A stretch of 64,000 nucleotides of DNA from Streptomyces koelreuteriae (GCF_018604545.1 NZ_CP075896.1:4464001-4528000), one strand, 5' to 3'; counted from the first letter of the stretch, positions 8,652 to 17,957 are shown. Translations and numbers: made by a program. Notes: generated by a model not told the origin, from the letters alone.

Positions 8652-9508
8652 CCCCGACCGTGTCCGCCTCCGGGCTCAGCCTCCGCTACGGCGGCACCCG
8701 CGCCCTCGACGACGTCTCGCTGCGGCTGTCCCCGGGCGTCACCGGACTGCTCGGACCCAACGGCGCCGGCAAGACCACCCTGCTGCGGGTCCTCGCCACG
8801 GCCCTGCCCGCCGACCGGGGCGCCTTCACCGTGCTCGGGCACGACCCGGGCACCGCGCGGGGCCGGCAGGACGTGCGGCGCCGGCTGGGCTATCTGCCGC
8901 AGACGCCGGGATTCCACCCGGACTTCACGGCCTTCGAGTTCGTCGACTACGTGGCGATCCTGAAGGAGATGACCGACCGGTCCGCCCGGCACCGGGAGGT
9001 GCGGCGGGTGCTGGACGAGGTCGGACTCGCCGACGTACGCGGGAAGCGGATCCGGAAGCTGTCCGGCGGGATGCGGCAACGCGTCGCCCTCGGGGCCGCC
9101 CTGGTCGGAGACCCCGGCTTCCTGGTCCTCGACGAGCCCACCGTCGGGCTCGACCCCGAACAGCGCATGCGCTTCCGGGAGTTGATCGCGGGAGCCGGTG
9201 AGGGGCGCACGGTGCTGCTGTCCACCCACCAGACGGAGGACGTGGCGATGCTCTGCCACCGCGTGCTGGTCATGGCCGGCGGCCGGCTGCGGTTCGACGG
9301 CACCCCCGCCGAGCTGACCGCCCGGGCCGCGGGGCGGGTGTGGAGCAGCACGGAACGGGACCCGGGCGCGAAGGCAGGCTGGCGCACGGGAACCGGAACC
9401 TTCCGGAACGTGGGGGACCCGCCGGACGGCGCCGAGCTCCTCGAACCCACCCTGGAGGACGGCTATCTGCTCACCCTCGACGGCGACGCTGTGGAGGTGG
9501 CGGCATGA
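8648..9508 (+). CDS. ABC transporter ATP-binding protein
   Basis: A 286-residue ATPase with Walker A GPNGAGKTT, signature LSGGMRQRVALGAAL, Walker B FLVLDEPTVGLDPEQ and an H-loop STHQTEDV. A C-terminal extension of about 70 residues follows the core, as in the bacitracin/lantibiotic exporter type. It partners with the two membrane proteins encoded next. ATG overlaps the anti-sigma stop and its TGA overlaps the permease ATG. Confidence 0.92.
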   Translation: MTPTVSASGLSLRYGGTRALDDVSLRLSPGVTGLLGPNGAGKTTLLRVLATALPADRGAFTVLGHDPGTARGRQDVRRRLGYLPQTPGFHPDFTAFEFVDYVAILKEMTDRSARHREVRRVLDEVGLADVRGKRIRKLSGGMRQRVALGAALVGDPGFLVLDEPTVGLDPEQRMRFRELIAGAGEGRTVLLSTHQTEDVAMLCHRVLVMAGGRLRFDGTPAELTARAAGRVWSSTERDPGAKAGWRTGTGTFRNVGDPPDGAELLEPTLEDGYLLTLDGDAVEVAA

Positions 9509-11022
9509 CCGCGGTGATGGACAAGCCCCTCGCGTCCGACGAGCGGGCCGACGGATCCCGGCCGTGGGCCGCCGTGATCGCCCTGGCCGGCTTCGAGACC
9601 CGTCGGCTGCTGACGATGCTGCCGATGCTCATCGCCTTCCTCGTCTACATCGGCTGGACCGTGTGGCGCACGGGGAAGGACTGGGGCGCCTATCCGGCCC
9701 TCCAGGACGCCGACCGCGCCACCCAGGGCGCGCCCATGCTCGTCGGGCTCACGGTGCTGCTGTGCGTCAATCGCGCCGCGCTGCGCTCCCGGCGGCACGG
9801 GACGGAGCCGTACTTCGGGACGCTGGTCATGCCGCCCTGGCGGCGTGCGGTCGCCCACGCGCTGTCGGCCCTGGCCGTGGCGCTGCTCACCGCCGTGTGC
9901 GTGGCTGCGCAGTTCGGCCGGGAGGTACTCCGGCCCGGCGCGATCGGGCAGGGTTCGGTGAGCGAACTGCTCGTGGGACCGCTGACCGTGCTGCTCGCCG
10001 GGCTGTTCGGGCTCCTCCTGGCAGGACTCGTGCGATCGTCGCTGGCCGCGCCGCTGCTGGTCGTGTTCGCCCTGTTCCTGTTCCTCTTCCTCTGGGGCAC
10101 CAGCGACGACGCAAGCCGCTGGCTGCTGCCGGTCGTCGTCGAGGCCACCAGCAACACCCTGCCCTCCGACCTGCTGGGCCGGCCCGCGGGATGGCACGCC
10201 CTGTACCTGGCCGGGCTGGCGCTGTGCGCGGGCCTGACGGCGGTCCTGGTCGCCGGTGGCCGCAAGCCGGTTCTCCTGACGGGGATCGCCGGGGCGCTGG
10301 CCATGACCCTGGTGGGCGGGGTGACCCAGACGGGCGGCGAATCCCCCGAGCTGGTCCGCGCCCGCGAACGCGCCTCGGACACCCCCGGGCAGTTGCAGTC
10401 CTGCGTCCGGCGGGACGGATCGATGTACTGCGCGTTCCCCGAGTGGGGGCCGCGGGTCGGGGACTGGGCCGGGGTGGTGGACCGGGTGCGGTCCCTGGCC
10501 GGGGGCCGCGCCCAGGACCAGAAGATCGTCGTACGGCAGCGGATCGAGGCCCGCTACGGCCTCTCCAGTGACAGCGCGCTGACGCCGCTGGAGCGTCCGC
10601 ACGAGGTGACGGTGGGCACCCAGTGGGGCGGCAACCGCGTCCCCGAGTTCTCGGCCGCCGTCGCCGGAGTGCTGGTCGCGGGCGAGGAGAAGGCCGCGAC
10701 CTCGATATGCGACGGCCGCATCGTCACCGTCATGTGGCTGGCCCTGGGCTGGGAGTCCGACCCGATGGCCGCGCTGCGGCGCGTCCGACTCGACGACAGC
10801 GACACCGGCTCGGCCGTCGTGCTCCAGCCGACGGACGGCCTGTCCATGACCGAGGCCCAGACGGAGGTGGTGCGCGAACTGCTGGCGCGGCCCCGGGGCG
10901 AGGTCACGGCACGCGTGAAGGACAACTGGGCCGAGCTGACCGAGCCGAAGGTGACGGCGGCCCGGGCCGCGGAGCTGCTGGGCGTGGCCGCACCCGAAGG
11001 GGACGACAAGTGCGCGTACTGA
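9505..11022 (+). CDS. ABC transporter permease with large extracytoplasmic C-terminal domain
   Basis: A 505-residue membrane protein. About six hydrophobic segments fill residues 20-290, after which a soluble domain of about 200 residues carries a few Cys (CVRRDGSMYC, ICDG, DKC). The topology suggests an exporter permease with an extracytoplasmic sensor or binding domain. It is in the sigma-factor operon. Start ATG at 9505 overlaps the ATPase stop. The soluble domain was not recognised; a structure search of residues 300-505 would show whether it resembles a peptidase or ligand-binding fold. Confidence 0.8.
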   Translation: MTAVMDKPLASDERADGSRPWAAVIALAGFETRRLLTMLPMLIAFLVYIGWTVWRTGKDWGAYPALQDADRATQGAPMLVGLTVLLCVNRAALRSRRHGTEPYFGTLVMPPWRRAVAHALSALAVALLTAVCVAAQFGREVLRPGAIGQGSVSELLVGPLTVLLAGLFGLLLAGLVRSSLAAPLLVVFALFLFLFLWGTSDDASRWLLPVVVEATSNTLPSDLLGRPAGWHALYLAGLALCAGLTAVLVAGGRKPVLLTGIAGALAMTLVGGVTQTGGESPELVRARERASDTPGQLQSCVRRDGSMYCAFPEWGPRVGDWAGVVDRVRSLAGGRAQDQKIVVRQRIEARYGLSSDSALTPLERPHEVTVGTQWGGNRVPEFSAAVAGVLVAGEEKAATSICDGRIVTVMWLALGWESDPMAALRRVRLDDSDTGSAVVLQPTDGLSMTEAQTEVVRELLARPRGEVTARVKDNWAELTEPKVTAARAAELLGVAAPEGDDKCAY

Positions 11023-11669
11023 GAGGGGAGTTGGTCGGCGCCGTCTGCCGGACCCTGCCGTTGGGGATGGTGGGGTCGGCCGGTGCGGCAGGGCTGCTGA
11101 TGGCAGCGCTGACCCGGACCACGGGCGAGGCGGGCGAGTGGCTCGCGCTCCCCCTCCTCCGGGCGGCGATCCTGGCCTTCGCAGTGGGCCTGGTGTTCCT
11201 CCTGGACGACCCGGCCCGGCACACCACCTCCACCGTGCCGACCCCGCGCCCGGTCCGCACCGGACTGCGGGTGGCACTCGTCCTCCCCCTCATGACGGCC
11301 TGGTGGACGGTGGCGCTGCTGCTCGTACCGCGCGACATACGGCCGCCGGTCGCCGACATCACCCTGGAGGCCGCGTCGGCCTTCGCCCTGGCGCTGACCG
11401 CCGCGGTGATCGCGGTACGCCACACCGACCTCACCCACCCCGGCCCCCGCCTCGCGGCCGGCCTGCTGACCTCGGCGGTACTGACCCTGCTGTTCTGGCC
11501 CGACCGGTGGGCGCTGTTCGTGCCCGTGCAGGACGACCGATGGGCGGCGGCGCATGACCGGTGGGCGGTGGTGTTGGCCGTGGCCCTGCTGGTGGGGGTG
11601 CTGGGGGTGGGGGAGCCGGTGCGGCGGTGGTCCTGGCGCGGGGGCCCGGGCCGCAGGTCGTACTCCTAG
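11010..11669 (+). CDS. Hypothetical multi-span membrane protein
   Basis: A 219-residue protein with about six transmembrane segments and no recognised motif. The GTG at 11010 is preceded by AAGGGGA and overlaps the 3' end of the permease gene by 13 bp, so it is the fifth and last gene of the sigma-factor operon. It is probably a second permease subunit or accessory protein of the exporter. The stop (TAG within TAGAGT) coincides with the -10-like hexamer of the next gene. Confidence 0.75.
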   Translation: MRVLRGELVGAVCRTLPLGMVGSAGAAGLLMAALTRTTGEAGEWLALPLLRAAILAFAVGLVFLLDDPARHTTSTVPTPRPVRTGLRVALVLPLMTAWWTVALLLVPRDIRPPVADITLEAASAFALALTAAVIAVRHTDLTHPGPRLAAGLLTSAVLTLLFWPDRWALFVPVQDDRWAAAHDRWAVVLAVALLVGVLGVGEPVRRWSWRGGPGRRSYS

Positions 11670-11678
11670 AGTGCGGTC

Positions 11679-12614
11679 GTGGACCTCAAAGCCGTACGAG
11701 CCTTTGTGGCGATCGCCGACTCGGGGCAGTTCCAGTTGGCCGCCGTGGATCTGGCCCTCACCCAGCAGGCCGTGTCCAAGCGGATCGCCGCGCTGGAGAA
11801 GGACCTCGGGGTGCGGCTGCTCGTGCGCACGGCACGGGGAGCGGAGCTCACCATCGACGGGCAGGCGCTCCTGCCGCACGCCCGGGCCCTGCTCCAAGCC
11901 GAGGAGCGGGCGGTGGCCGCCGTGCGCCCCGGGGACCGTGCGCTGAGGGTGGACGTCGTGGGGCGCCGGGTCGCCACGGCCGGGCTGGTACGGGACTTCC
12001 ACCTGGCGCACCCGGAGATCGCCCTGGACGTCGTCACGCTGTTCGGCGCGGACACGGCACTGGCCGCTGTGCGGGACGGGGCCGTCGACGCCACATTCCG
12101 TGCCGTCACGATGCCCGGGCACCGGCTGCCCGAGGGCGTCGAAGCCGTCCCGGTCCTCGACGAGCCGCTGCGGTTGTGCGTCGGGCCCGACCACGAGTTC
12201 GCCCGGGCCGCCTCGGTGACACCCGCGCAACTGGCCGGGCACCGGATCTGGATGCCGGGCAACGAGCCTGGCACGGAGTGGGCCGCGTACTACGACGAAC
12301 TCGCCGCGACCTTCGGCCCGACCATCGACACCATCGGCCCCAACTTCGGCATCGAGGCCCTCCTCGACACCATCGCGGGCACCCCGACGCTGGCGACCTT
12401 CCTCAGCGAACGCACCCCGCTGGTCTGGCCGACCGGCCACGACCTGCGCCTCGTCCCCCTGCGCGACCCGACCCCGGTCTACCCGCACGCACTGCTGTGG
12501 CGCACGGACAACCCGCATCCGGGCCTCGCCGCCCTCCGCGACCACCTGCTGGCGAGACGCCCGCACCCGTCCGAGGGGGAGACGTGGCGCCCGACGTGGG
12601 CGCAACCCGGCTAA
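11679..12614 (+). CDS. LysR-family transcriptional regulator
   Basis: A 311-residue protein with an N-terminal helix-turn-helix (LKAVRAFVAIADSGQFQLAAVDLALTQQAVSKRIAALEKDLG, given here in part) and a C-terminal effector domain. The GTG start at 11679 has TAGAGT ending 6 nt upstream and no ribosome site, so the mRNA is probably leaderless. Neighbours are unrelated: the membrane operon upstream and convergent mshD downstream. Regulatory target and effector unknown. Confidence 0.9.
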   Translation: MDLKAVRAFVAIADSGQFQLAAVDLALTQQAVSKRIAALEKDLGVRLLVRTARGAELTIDGQALLPHARALLQAEERAVAAVRPGDRALRVDVVGRRVATAGLVRDFHLAHPEIALDVVTLFGADTALAAVRDGAVDATFRAVTMPGHRLPEGVEAVPVLDEPLRLCVGPDHEFARAASVTPAQLAGHRIWMPGNEPGTEWAAYYDELAATFGPTIDTIGPNFGIEALLDTIAGTPTLATFLSERTPLVWPTGHDLRLVPLRDPTPVYPHALLWRTDNPHPGLAALRDHLLARRPHPSEGETWRPTWAQPG

Positions 12615-12629
12615 CGGGCAACGGGCCGA

Positions 12630-13556
12630 TCAGGTCTCCGTCCGGTACATCAGATCCACCTCGTGCGTCTCGAACCCCAGCCGCTCGTACACCGTCACCG
12701 CCGCCTTGTTGTCGGCGTCGACGTAGAGCATCGCCGTCGGCAGGCCCTGCCGTGCCAGATGCCGCAGGCCGATGGTGGTGAGGGACTTGCCGAGGCCGCC
12801 GCCCTGGGCGCCGGGGCCGACGCCGAGGACGTAGACCTCGCCGAGGCCCTCCTGGGCGTGGACCTTGGTCCAGTGGAAGCCGACGAGTTCGTCGCCGCGG
12901 AAGGCGAGGAAGAAACCGGCGGGGTCGAACCACGGCTCGGACTTGCGGTCGTCGAGGTCCCGCTGGGTGAGGGAGCCCTGCTCGGGGTGGTGGGCGAAGG
13001 CGGCGGCGTTCACGGCGAGCCAGGCCGCGTCGTCCCGGCCTGGGACGAAGGCGCGGACGCTGACGCCCTCGGGGAGCCTCGGGTAGGGCGCGTCGAAGTC
13101 GCTCAACGGGCGGCGCATCTGACGCAGTTCACGGAACAGGGTCAGGCCCAGGACCTGCGCGAGATGCCGGGCGGCGGAGTGGCCGCCGTGCGCCCAGACC
13201 CGCAGCCGCTTGCCGGAGGCGGCCAGCAGGGCGGAGCCGAGCGCCCGCCCGTGCCCGTGCCCGCGATGCCCGGGGTGGACGACCAGCTCGGCGGCCGGAG
13301 GCTCCACCGGGTCGGTGTCCTCGAGCTGGGCATAGCCGACGAGTTCGCCGTCGACGGTGAGCAGCAGATGCGCCACGCCCTCCCGCTCGCCGCCGCGCAA
13401 CTGCAACCGGCCCTGTTCGGACACCGCCTGCTGCCCGTCGGTCCGGGCGGCCTCGGCGAGCAGCCCGAGCACGGCCTCGGTCTGCTCGGGGGAGAGCGCG
13501 GCAAGGGTCTCGATCGAGCGGGGGCGTCCGGGCCGTACGGTGTCGTCGCTGGTCAT
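12630..13556 (-). CDS. mshD: Mycothiol synthase (acetyltransferase, last step of mycothiol synthesis)
   Basis: Acetylates Cys-GlcN-Ins to give mycothiol, the main thiol of actinomycetes. The 308-residue product has two tandem GNAT domains as expected. The N-terminal one carries VVHPGHRGHGHGRALG; the C-terminal one carries VYVLGVGPGAQGGGLGKSL and ends YERLGFETHEVDLMYRT. The frame opens at 13580 but ATG 13556 (MTSDDTV) gives the usual start. It ends 15 bp from the convergent LysR gene and diverges from the 5'-nucleotidase gene. Confidence 0.95.
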   Translation of the reverse strand: MTSDDTVRPGRPRSIETLAALSPEQTEAVLGLLAEAARTDGQQAVSEQGRLQLRGGEREGVAHLLLTVDGELVGYAQLEDTDPVEPPAAELVVHPGHRGHGHGRALGSALLAASGKRLRVWAHGGHSAARHLAQVLGLTLFRELRQMRRPLSDFDAPYPRLPEGVSVRAFVPGRDDAAWLAVNAAAFAHHPEQGSLTQRDLDDRKSEPWFDPAGFFLAFRGDELVGFHWTKVHAQEGLGEVYVLGVGPGAQGGGLGKSLTTIGLRHLARQGLPTAMLYVDADNKAAVTVYERLGFETHEVDLMYRTET

Positions 13557-13711
13557 GCGTACGAGGGTACGGGGACCCACCGGGAAAACGGCGGCAAAGA
13601 AGCAACCAGGATGTAACCACGAAACACCTGTCGCGCTACGCGCGTTGACTCTAGGCTGCGCCGGACGACATCACCGTCTGAACAATCAGCAGCAGACCCA
13701 CAGGGGGGCGA

Positions 13712-15535
13712 ATGCCAGCCACTTCACCGGCATCGGTGCACCAGGAGCGCCGTAGACGTCGTACGAATCGTTTCGCCGCAGTCGCCGCCGGTGTCGTCAC
13801 CGTCGGTGCGCTGGCCGCCGCCGGGCTGCCGGGGTCGGCGACCGCGGGCGAGGACCACCGCAAGGGCGGTCACTGGCCCGGCCGCTACCAGGATGTCCAG
13901 CTGCTGTCGTTCAACGACCTGCACGGCAACCTGGAGCCGCCGGCCGGTTCGTCCGGCCGGGTCACCGAGCAGCAGGCGGACGGTACGACGAAGACCATCG
14001 ACGCGGGTGGCGTCGAGTACCTGGCCACGCATCTGCGTGAGGCCCGCAAGGGTGAGAAGTACTCCGTCACCGCCGCCGGCGGCGACATGGTCGGCGCCTC
14101 CCCGCTGATCTCCGGGCTCTTCCACGACGAGCCGACGATCGAGGCGCTGAACAAGCTCGACCTCGACGTCACCTCCGTCGGCAACCACGAGTTCGACGAG
14201 GGCGCCAAGGAGCTGGGCCGTCTGCAGAAGGGCGGCTGCCACCCGAAGGAAGGGTGCTACACGGACAAGAAGTTCAAGGGCGCCGACTTCCCCTACCTGG
14301 CCGCCAACGTCCTCGACGAGAAGACGAAGAAGCCGATCCTCAAGCCTTACTGGGTGTGGAAGAAGAAGGACGTCAAGGTCGGCTTCATCGGCGTGACCCT
14401 GGAGGGCACCCCGGACATCGTCTCCGCCGAGGGCGTCAAGGGCCTCTCCTTCAAGGACGAGGTCGAGACGATCAACAAGTACGCCAAGGAGCTGCGGAAG
14501 AAGGGCGTGAAGTCCATCGTCGCCCTCATCCACGAGGGCGGCTTCCCGGCGTCGACGTCGTACAACTACGACTGTGACTCCCCGGGCGCGGGCGACGGCA
14601 TCTCCGGGCCGATCGTCGACATCGCCAAGAACGTCACGCCGCAGGTGGACGCGCTGGTCACCGGCCACACCCACAACGCGTACGTGTGCAGCATCGACGA
14701 CCCGGCGGGCAAGCCCCGCATGGTCACCTCGGCCGCGTCCTTCGGCCGCCTCTACACCGACACCACGCTGACCTACGACCGCAAGACCGGCGACATCGCC
14801 CGTACGGCAGTGAAGTCGGCGAACCGCGTGGTCACCCGGGACGTCCCCAAGGCGCCCGACATGACGCGGCTGATCAGCAAGTGGAACACCCTGGCCGCGC
14901 CCATCGGCAACAAGCCGATCGGCTACATCTCCGGCGACATCGGCAACACCGGCAGCGAGTCCCCGCTCGGCGACCTGATCGCCGACGCCCAGCTCGCCCA
15001 CGGCAAGAAGCTCGATGCGGAGACCGACCTGGCGTTGATGAACCCGGGAGGTATCCGGGCACCCCTGACGTATGCGGCCAAAGCCGGTGAAGGCGACGGT
15101 GTCGTGACATACGCGGAGGGCTTCACGGTCCAGCCGTTCGCCAACACCGTGAACCTGCAGAACTTCACGGGCGCGCAGCTGATCCAGGTTCTCAAGGAGC
15201 AGGTCACCGGCGCGAACGCGGCGGCGCCGAAGGTCCTCCAGGTGTCGTCGGGCCTGACCTACACGCTGGACCTCACCAAGTCCGGCGCCGACCGCGTCGT
15301 CACCGACTCGGTCAAGCTGGACGGCAAGGCCATCGACCCGGCGGCCACCTACCGTGTCGCGACGAACAGCTTCCTCGCGGGCGGCGGCGACGGATTCCCG
15401 ACGCTGGGCCAGGGCACGAACGACCTCGTCGGCCTCGACGATCTGGCCGCTCTGGAGCAGTACTTGACGGCCAACTCCTCGGCGTCGAACCCGCTCGCGC
15501 CGCCGAAGGCGGACCGGATCACCATCGTGAAGTAA
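13712..15535 (+). CDS. Secreted 5'-nucleotidase / metallophosphatase
   Basis: Hydrolyses extracellular nucleotides. The 607-residue protein has an Arg-rich N-terminus and hydrophobic signal sequence (about residues 13-46), a calcineurin-like phosphatase domain with FNDLHGNL (D-x-H), GGDMVG, GNHEFDEG and GHTHNAY, then the C-terminal 5'-nucleotidase domain with NPGGIRAPLTY and GGGDGFPTL. ATG 13712 follows AGGGGGG. A TAGGCT hexamer at 13652-13657 gives a candidate promoter. In S. coelicolor the homologous gene belongs to the phosphate regulon (memory); a clear PHO box was not seen here. Confidence 0.93.
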   Translation: MPATSPASVHQERRRRRTNRFAAVAAGVVTVGALAAAGLPGSATAGEDHRKGGHWPGRYQDVQLLSFNDLHGNLEPPAGSSGRVTEQQADGTTKTIDAGGVEYLATHLREARKGEKYSVTAAGGDMVGASPLISGLFHDEPTIEALNKLDLDVTSVGNHEFDEGAKELGRLQKGGCHPKEGCYTDKKFKGADFPYLAANVLDEKTKKPILKPYWVWKKKDVKVGFIGVTLEGTPDIVSAEGVKGLSFKDEVETINKYAKELRKKGVKSIVALIHEGGFPASTSYNYDCDSPGAGDGISGPIVDIAKNVTPQVDALVTGHTHNAYVCSIDDPAGKPRMVTSAASFGRLYTDTTLTYDRKTGDIARTAVKSANRVVTRDVPKAPDMTRLISKWNTLAAPIGNKPIGYISGDIGNTGSESPLGDLIADAQLAHGKKLDAETDLALMNPGGIRAPLTYAAKAGEGDGVVTYAEGFTVQPFANTVNLQNFTGAQLIQVLKEQVTGANAAAPKVLQVSSGLTYTLDLTKSGADRVVTDSVKLDGKAIDPAATYRVATNSFLAGGGDGFPTLGQGTNDLVGLDDLAALEQYLTANSSASNPLAPPKADRITIVK

Positions 15536-15593
15536 ATCGCATACCTGGGGTTCAGGTTGCGGGGTGGGGCGGTGCGCATGGTCGGATGAGACG

Positions 15594-16829
15594 ATGCGCA
15601 CCCCCCACCGCATAGACACGCATCATCCCGACGACCGCTCCGAACAGCCCCACAACCCTTACGACGAGCTCGGCGCCCTCGATGACGGGCCTCTGGAGGC
15701 GACCCCTCTGCAGGACTTCCTCGGCGAGGACGCGGAGCGGCGTGACGAGCAGGAGCCGGAGTGGTCGCCGCCCGATCACCGTCGCGGCGGCCGACGAAAA
15801 AAGAATCGTTTCGCCGGGCTGCCGTTCGCGGTGAAGGCGGTGGTGGGCCTGGTCGTTCTCGCCTCGTTCGCCGCCCTCGGTGACCGCTGGGCGGTGCTGT
15901 ACGCCGAGCACAAGGCCGCGGGCACCCTCAAGGACCGCCTCGACCTGGCCGCCGCGCCCGAGGTGGAGATCGGCGGCTTCCCCTTCCTCACCCAGCTCGC
16001 CGACAAGCGGCTGGAGTCGGTGAAGGTGACCGTCCCGGACGTCGCCGCCGACCGGGTCTCGCTGGCCAAGGTGTCGGCAACGGCCCATGACGTACGGCTG
16101 AACGCCGACGGCCTGACCTCCGTGCGCGGCGCCGACGTCCCCCGGTTCGACGGCGACGTCATGCTGTCCTTCGAGGACCTCAACCGCGAACTCGGCGCCT
16201 CCCAGGTGACGTTCACCGGCGAGGGCCGGGACCGCGTGCGGGCGCGCGGCACCCTGCCGGTCGCCGGGCACAACCTGAAGCTGCGGGCCGAGGCCCGGAT
16301 CCAGCGGCAGGGGGAGCGGGGCATCGCCACGGAGATCGGCGGCATGCGCCTGGACATCGGGGATCTCGCCACCTACCGCCCCGGCAAGCGCGCCTCGGAA
16401 GGGCTGCATCTGACGCCCAAGGCCTCCGCCGACCTGGCCCGGGAGACCCAGAAGGCCAAGGCGCTGCTGTCGGTCCCCGCCATCGTGAAGCGCATGGGCG
16501 TCCCCGAGGCGACCGTGAACGACGCCCTGGCCGACGACGGCAAGCTCGCCGAGCTGACCGGCTCCCCGCGCTTCGCCCGCCAGGCCGAACGCCTCAACCT
16601 CATCGACCTCGCCCTGAACAACCCCGACGTCCTCAAGCGCCTCGGCCTCGACCCCGACCTCCTCGGCGAGCTCTCGGGCCTGACCCGCCCGGTCCTTGCC
16701 GACCGCCTCGCCCTGGCGTTCGAACTGCCCAAGCCGGAGCAGGGGGACGTGAAGCTGGAGGACGTACGGGTGGAGAAGGACGGCATCAAGGTGCGGCTGT
16801 CGGGCTCGGGGCTGTCGGTGGGCAGCTGA
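15594..16829 (+). CDS. DUF2993 protein with N-terminal membrane anchor
   Basis: A 411-residue protein: an acidic, His/Asp-rich cytoplasmic N-terminus of about 70 residues, one transmembrane segment (about 85-103), then an extracytoplasmic DUF2993 domain beginning with the shared GFPFLTQ motif. DUF2993 includes mycobacterial LmeA, a phospholipid-binding envelope protein. The second half has an extra region (residues about 250-380) not present in the shorter DUF2993 protein of this window (32615). The frame opens at 15564, but ATG 15594 is the better start. Lipid binding is inferred from the family only. Confidence 0.82.
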   Translation: MRTPHRIDTHHPDDRSEQPHNPYDELGALDDGPLEATPLQDFLGEDAERRDEQEPEWSPPDHRRGGRRKKNRFAGLPFAVKAVVGLVVLASFAALGDRWAVLYAEHKAAGTLKDRLDLAAAPEVEIGGFPFLTQLADKRLESVKVTVPDVAADRVSLAKVSATAHDVRLNADGLTSVRGADVPRFDGDVMLSFEDLNRELGASQVTFTGEGRDRVRARGTLPVAGHNLKLRAEARIQRQGERGIATEIGGMRLDIGDLATYRPGKRASEGLHLTPKASADLARETQKAKALLSVPAIVKRMGVPEATVNDALADDGKLAELTGSPRFARQAERLNLIDLALNNPDVLKRLGLDPDLLGELSGLTRPVLADRLALAFELPKPEQGDVKLEDVRVEKDGIKVRLSGSGLSVGS

Positions 16830-16840
16830 GCCACTCAGAG

Positions 16841-16870
16841 GCCGGGGCCGGGGCCGGAGCCGGGGCCGGG
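16841..16870. repeat. Hexanucleotide tandem repeat (GCCGGG)5
   Basis: Five consecutive 6-bp units (one with A at position 6) lie in the intergenic region just after the DUF2993 stop, followed by GGGGCC. A repeat of this kind can slip in length. It could also form a GC stem with the GGCCC nearby, but no clear terminator hairpin was found. Confidence 0.8.
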
Positions 16871-16984
16871 GGGCCTTTCGCGCAGCGGAATGTGCCCGGA
16901 AGTCTGGCCCACGGGCGCTGTCCGCACTCCGCGATCGTCGGGAGACTGGGCCGGGCGTACCGGACCGAGACGAGGATGATGCGG

Positions 16985-17797
16985 ATGCACAGGCACGGTA
17001 GGTCGCCGGAATCCGAGGCGGACGCGCGGGCCGGACACCCCCACCGGCCCCTGCTCAAGCCTCATGAGGACGGCTCTCAGGCGGCCCAACTGGCGGCTGG
17101 CGGGCAGTTGACGCCGGACGCGGCGATGTCCCTCCAGCGCACCGCCGGGAACGCCGCGTTCGTGGCCGTGCAGCGCATGCCCCAGGGTGGCAACGGCGAA
17201 GGTCCGGCCGAGGAGAAGCCCATGGACGGGCTGAGCCGGTTGCGCAGGGCGAACGCGCGGGCGGAGAAGCGCGGTCAGGCGGCGCCCACGCTCGGGCAGG
17301 CCGAGAGCCCCTTCGGCGCCTACACGGTGAACAAGGGGCGGGGTGCCGGTCCCTACATCACGTCGAACGTGAAGCACCAGCACCCGGGGAGCGAGAGCCT
17401 CGGAACCACCTACGAGGAGCTGGTCCGGGCTCTCGACGCCGAGCATCTGCCGCTGGTGGCGCAGGCCGCGCGCAGTGGCGCGGAACTGGACGAGGAGATC
17501 CTCGGCAGCATGGACGCGACGCAACGGCGAGCCGCCACCATGCTCTACGGGATCATGACGCAGTCCGAGGAACGCAGGTTCCCGGGGGCCGGCAAGGCCA
17601 TGCGCAGTGCCCTGGCCAAGCAGGGCGACCCCTACCACGAGGCCGAGGAGTTCGACGAGGACTTCCCGATGGCCAAGGAGAAGGGCGCGCAGTACTACCG
17701 TGAGGTGCTGGCCGGGAAGAAGCAGCTCTCGGACAAGGCCCGCAAGAACCTGGAGGACATGTCCTCGTCGTCTTCGGACGGGGAGAGGTCTTCCTGA
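16985..17797 (+). CDS. Protein with N-terminal LQR-x-AGN motif, possible injected or polymorphic effector
   Basis: A 270-residue hydrophilic protein without signal peptide or membrane segment. Residues 50-64 read LQRTAGNAAFVAVQR, matching the short LQR-xx-GN-x-A/V module found in many actinobacterial proteins with a disordered head and a C-terminal effector-like domain, including proteins linked to contractile injection systems (from memory). The C-terminal 190 residues (ESPFGAYTVNKGRGAGPYIT onward) were not recognised; the tail ends in a Ser/Glu stretch. ATG 16985 has GAGG 9 nt upstream; ATGs at 16976 and 16979 are alternatives. Monocistronic, with no injection genes in the window. Confidence 0.72.
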   Translation: MHRHGRSPESEADARAGHPHRPLLKPHEDGSQAAQLAAGGQLTPDAAMSLQRTAGNAAFVAVQRMPQGGNGEGPAEEKPMDGLSRLRRANARAEKRGQAAPTLGQAESPFGAYTVNKGRGAGPYITSNVKHQHPGSESLGTTYEELVRALDAEHLPLVAQAARSGAELDEEILGSMDATQRRAATMLYGIMTQSEERRFPGAGKAMRSALAKQGDPYHEAEEFDEDFPMAKEKGAQYYREVLAGKKQLSDKARKNLEDMSSSSSDGERSS

Positions 17798-17820
17798 GGC
17801 CGCGGGAAGTCCTCAGAAAG

Positions 17821-17840
17821 CCCAGGCGCTGATCCCTGGG
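17821..17840 (+). terminator. Short inverted repeat after the LQR-motif gene
   Basis: CCCAGG at 17821-17826 and CCTGGG at 17835-17840 are reverse complements with an 8-bp loop, 23 bp after the stop at 17797. No T-tract follows, as is common in Streptomyces. Weak evidence for a terminator. Confidence 0.4.
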
Positions 17841-17862
17841 TGAAACTTTGTGTGCAGATGTG

Positions 17863-17892
17863 TTGACCTCTGTTCGAGTCTCCTTCTAGTTT
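17863..17892 (+). promoter_or_regulatory. Candidate sigma-70-type promoter of the cellulase gene
   Basis: TTGACC (17863-17868) and TAGTTT (17887-17892) are 18 bp apart and resemble the major Streptomyces promoter consensus. Transcription would start near 17899, giving a leader of about 60 nt before GTG 17958. I did not find the CebR-type palindrome TGGGAGCGCTCCCA that controls many Streptomyces cellulases. Confidence 0.55.
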
Positions 17893-17957
17893 CGTGCTCC
17901 ACTGAGCGGTCCTGCTGTGGGCTGCTCGTCTTCGCACATGCTCAGAATGGGGATGTC

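Noticed and set aside
17798-17957. CebR operator before the GH5 gene
   Set aside because: The TGGGAGCGCTCCCA palindrome does not occur; only a sigma-70-like promoter is visible.
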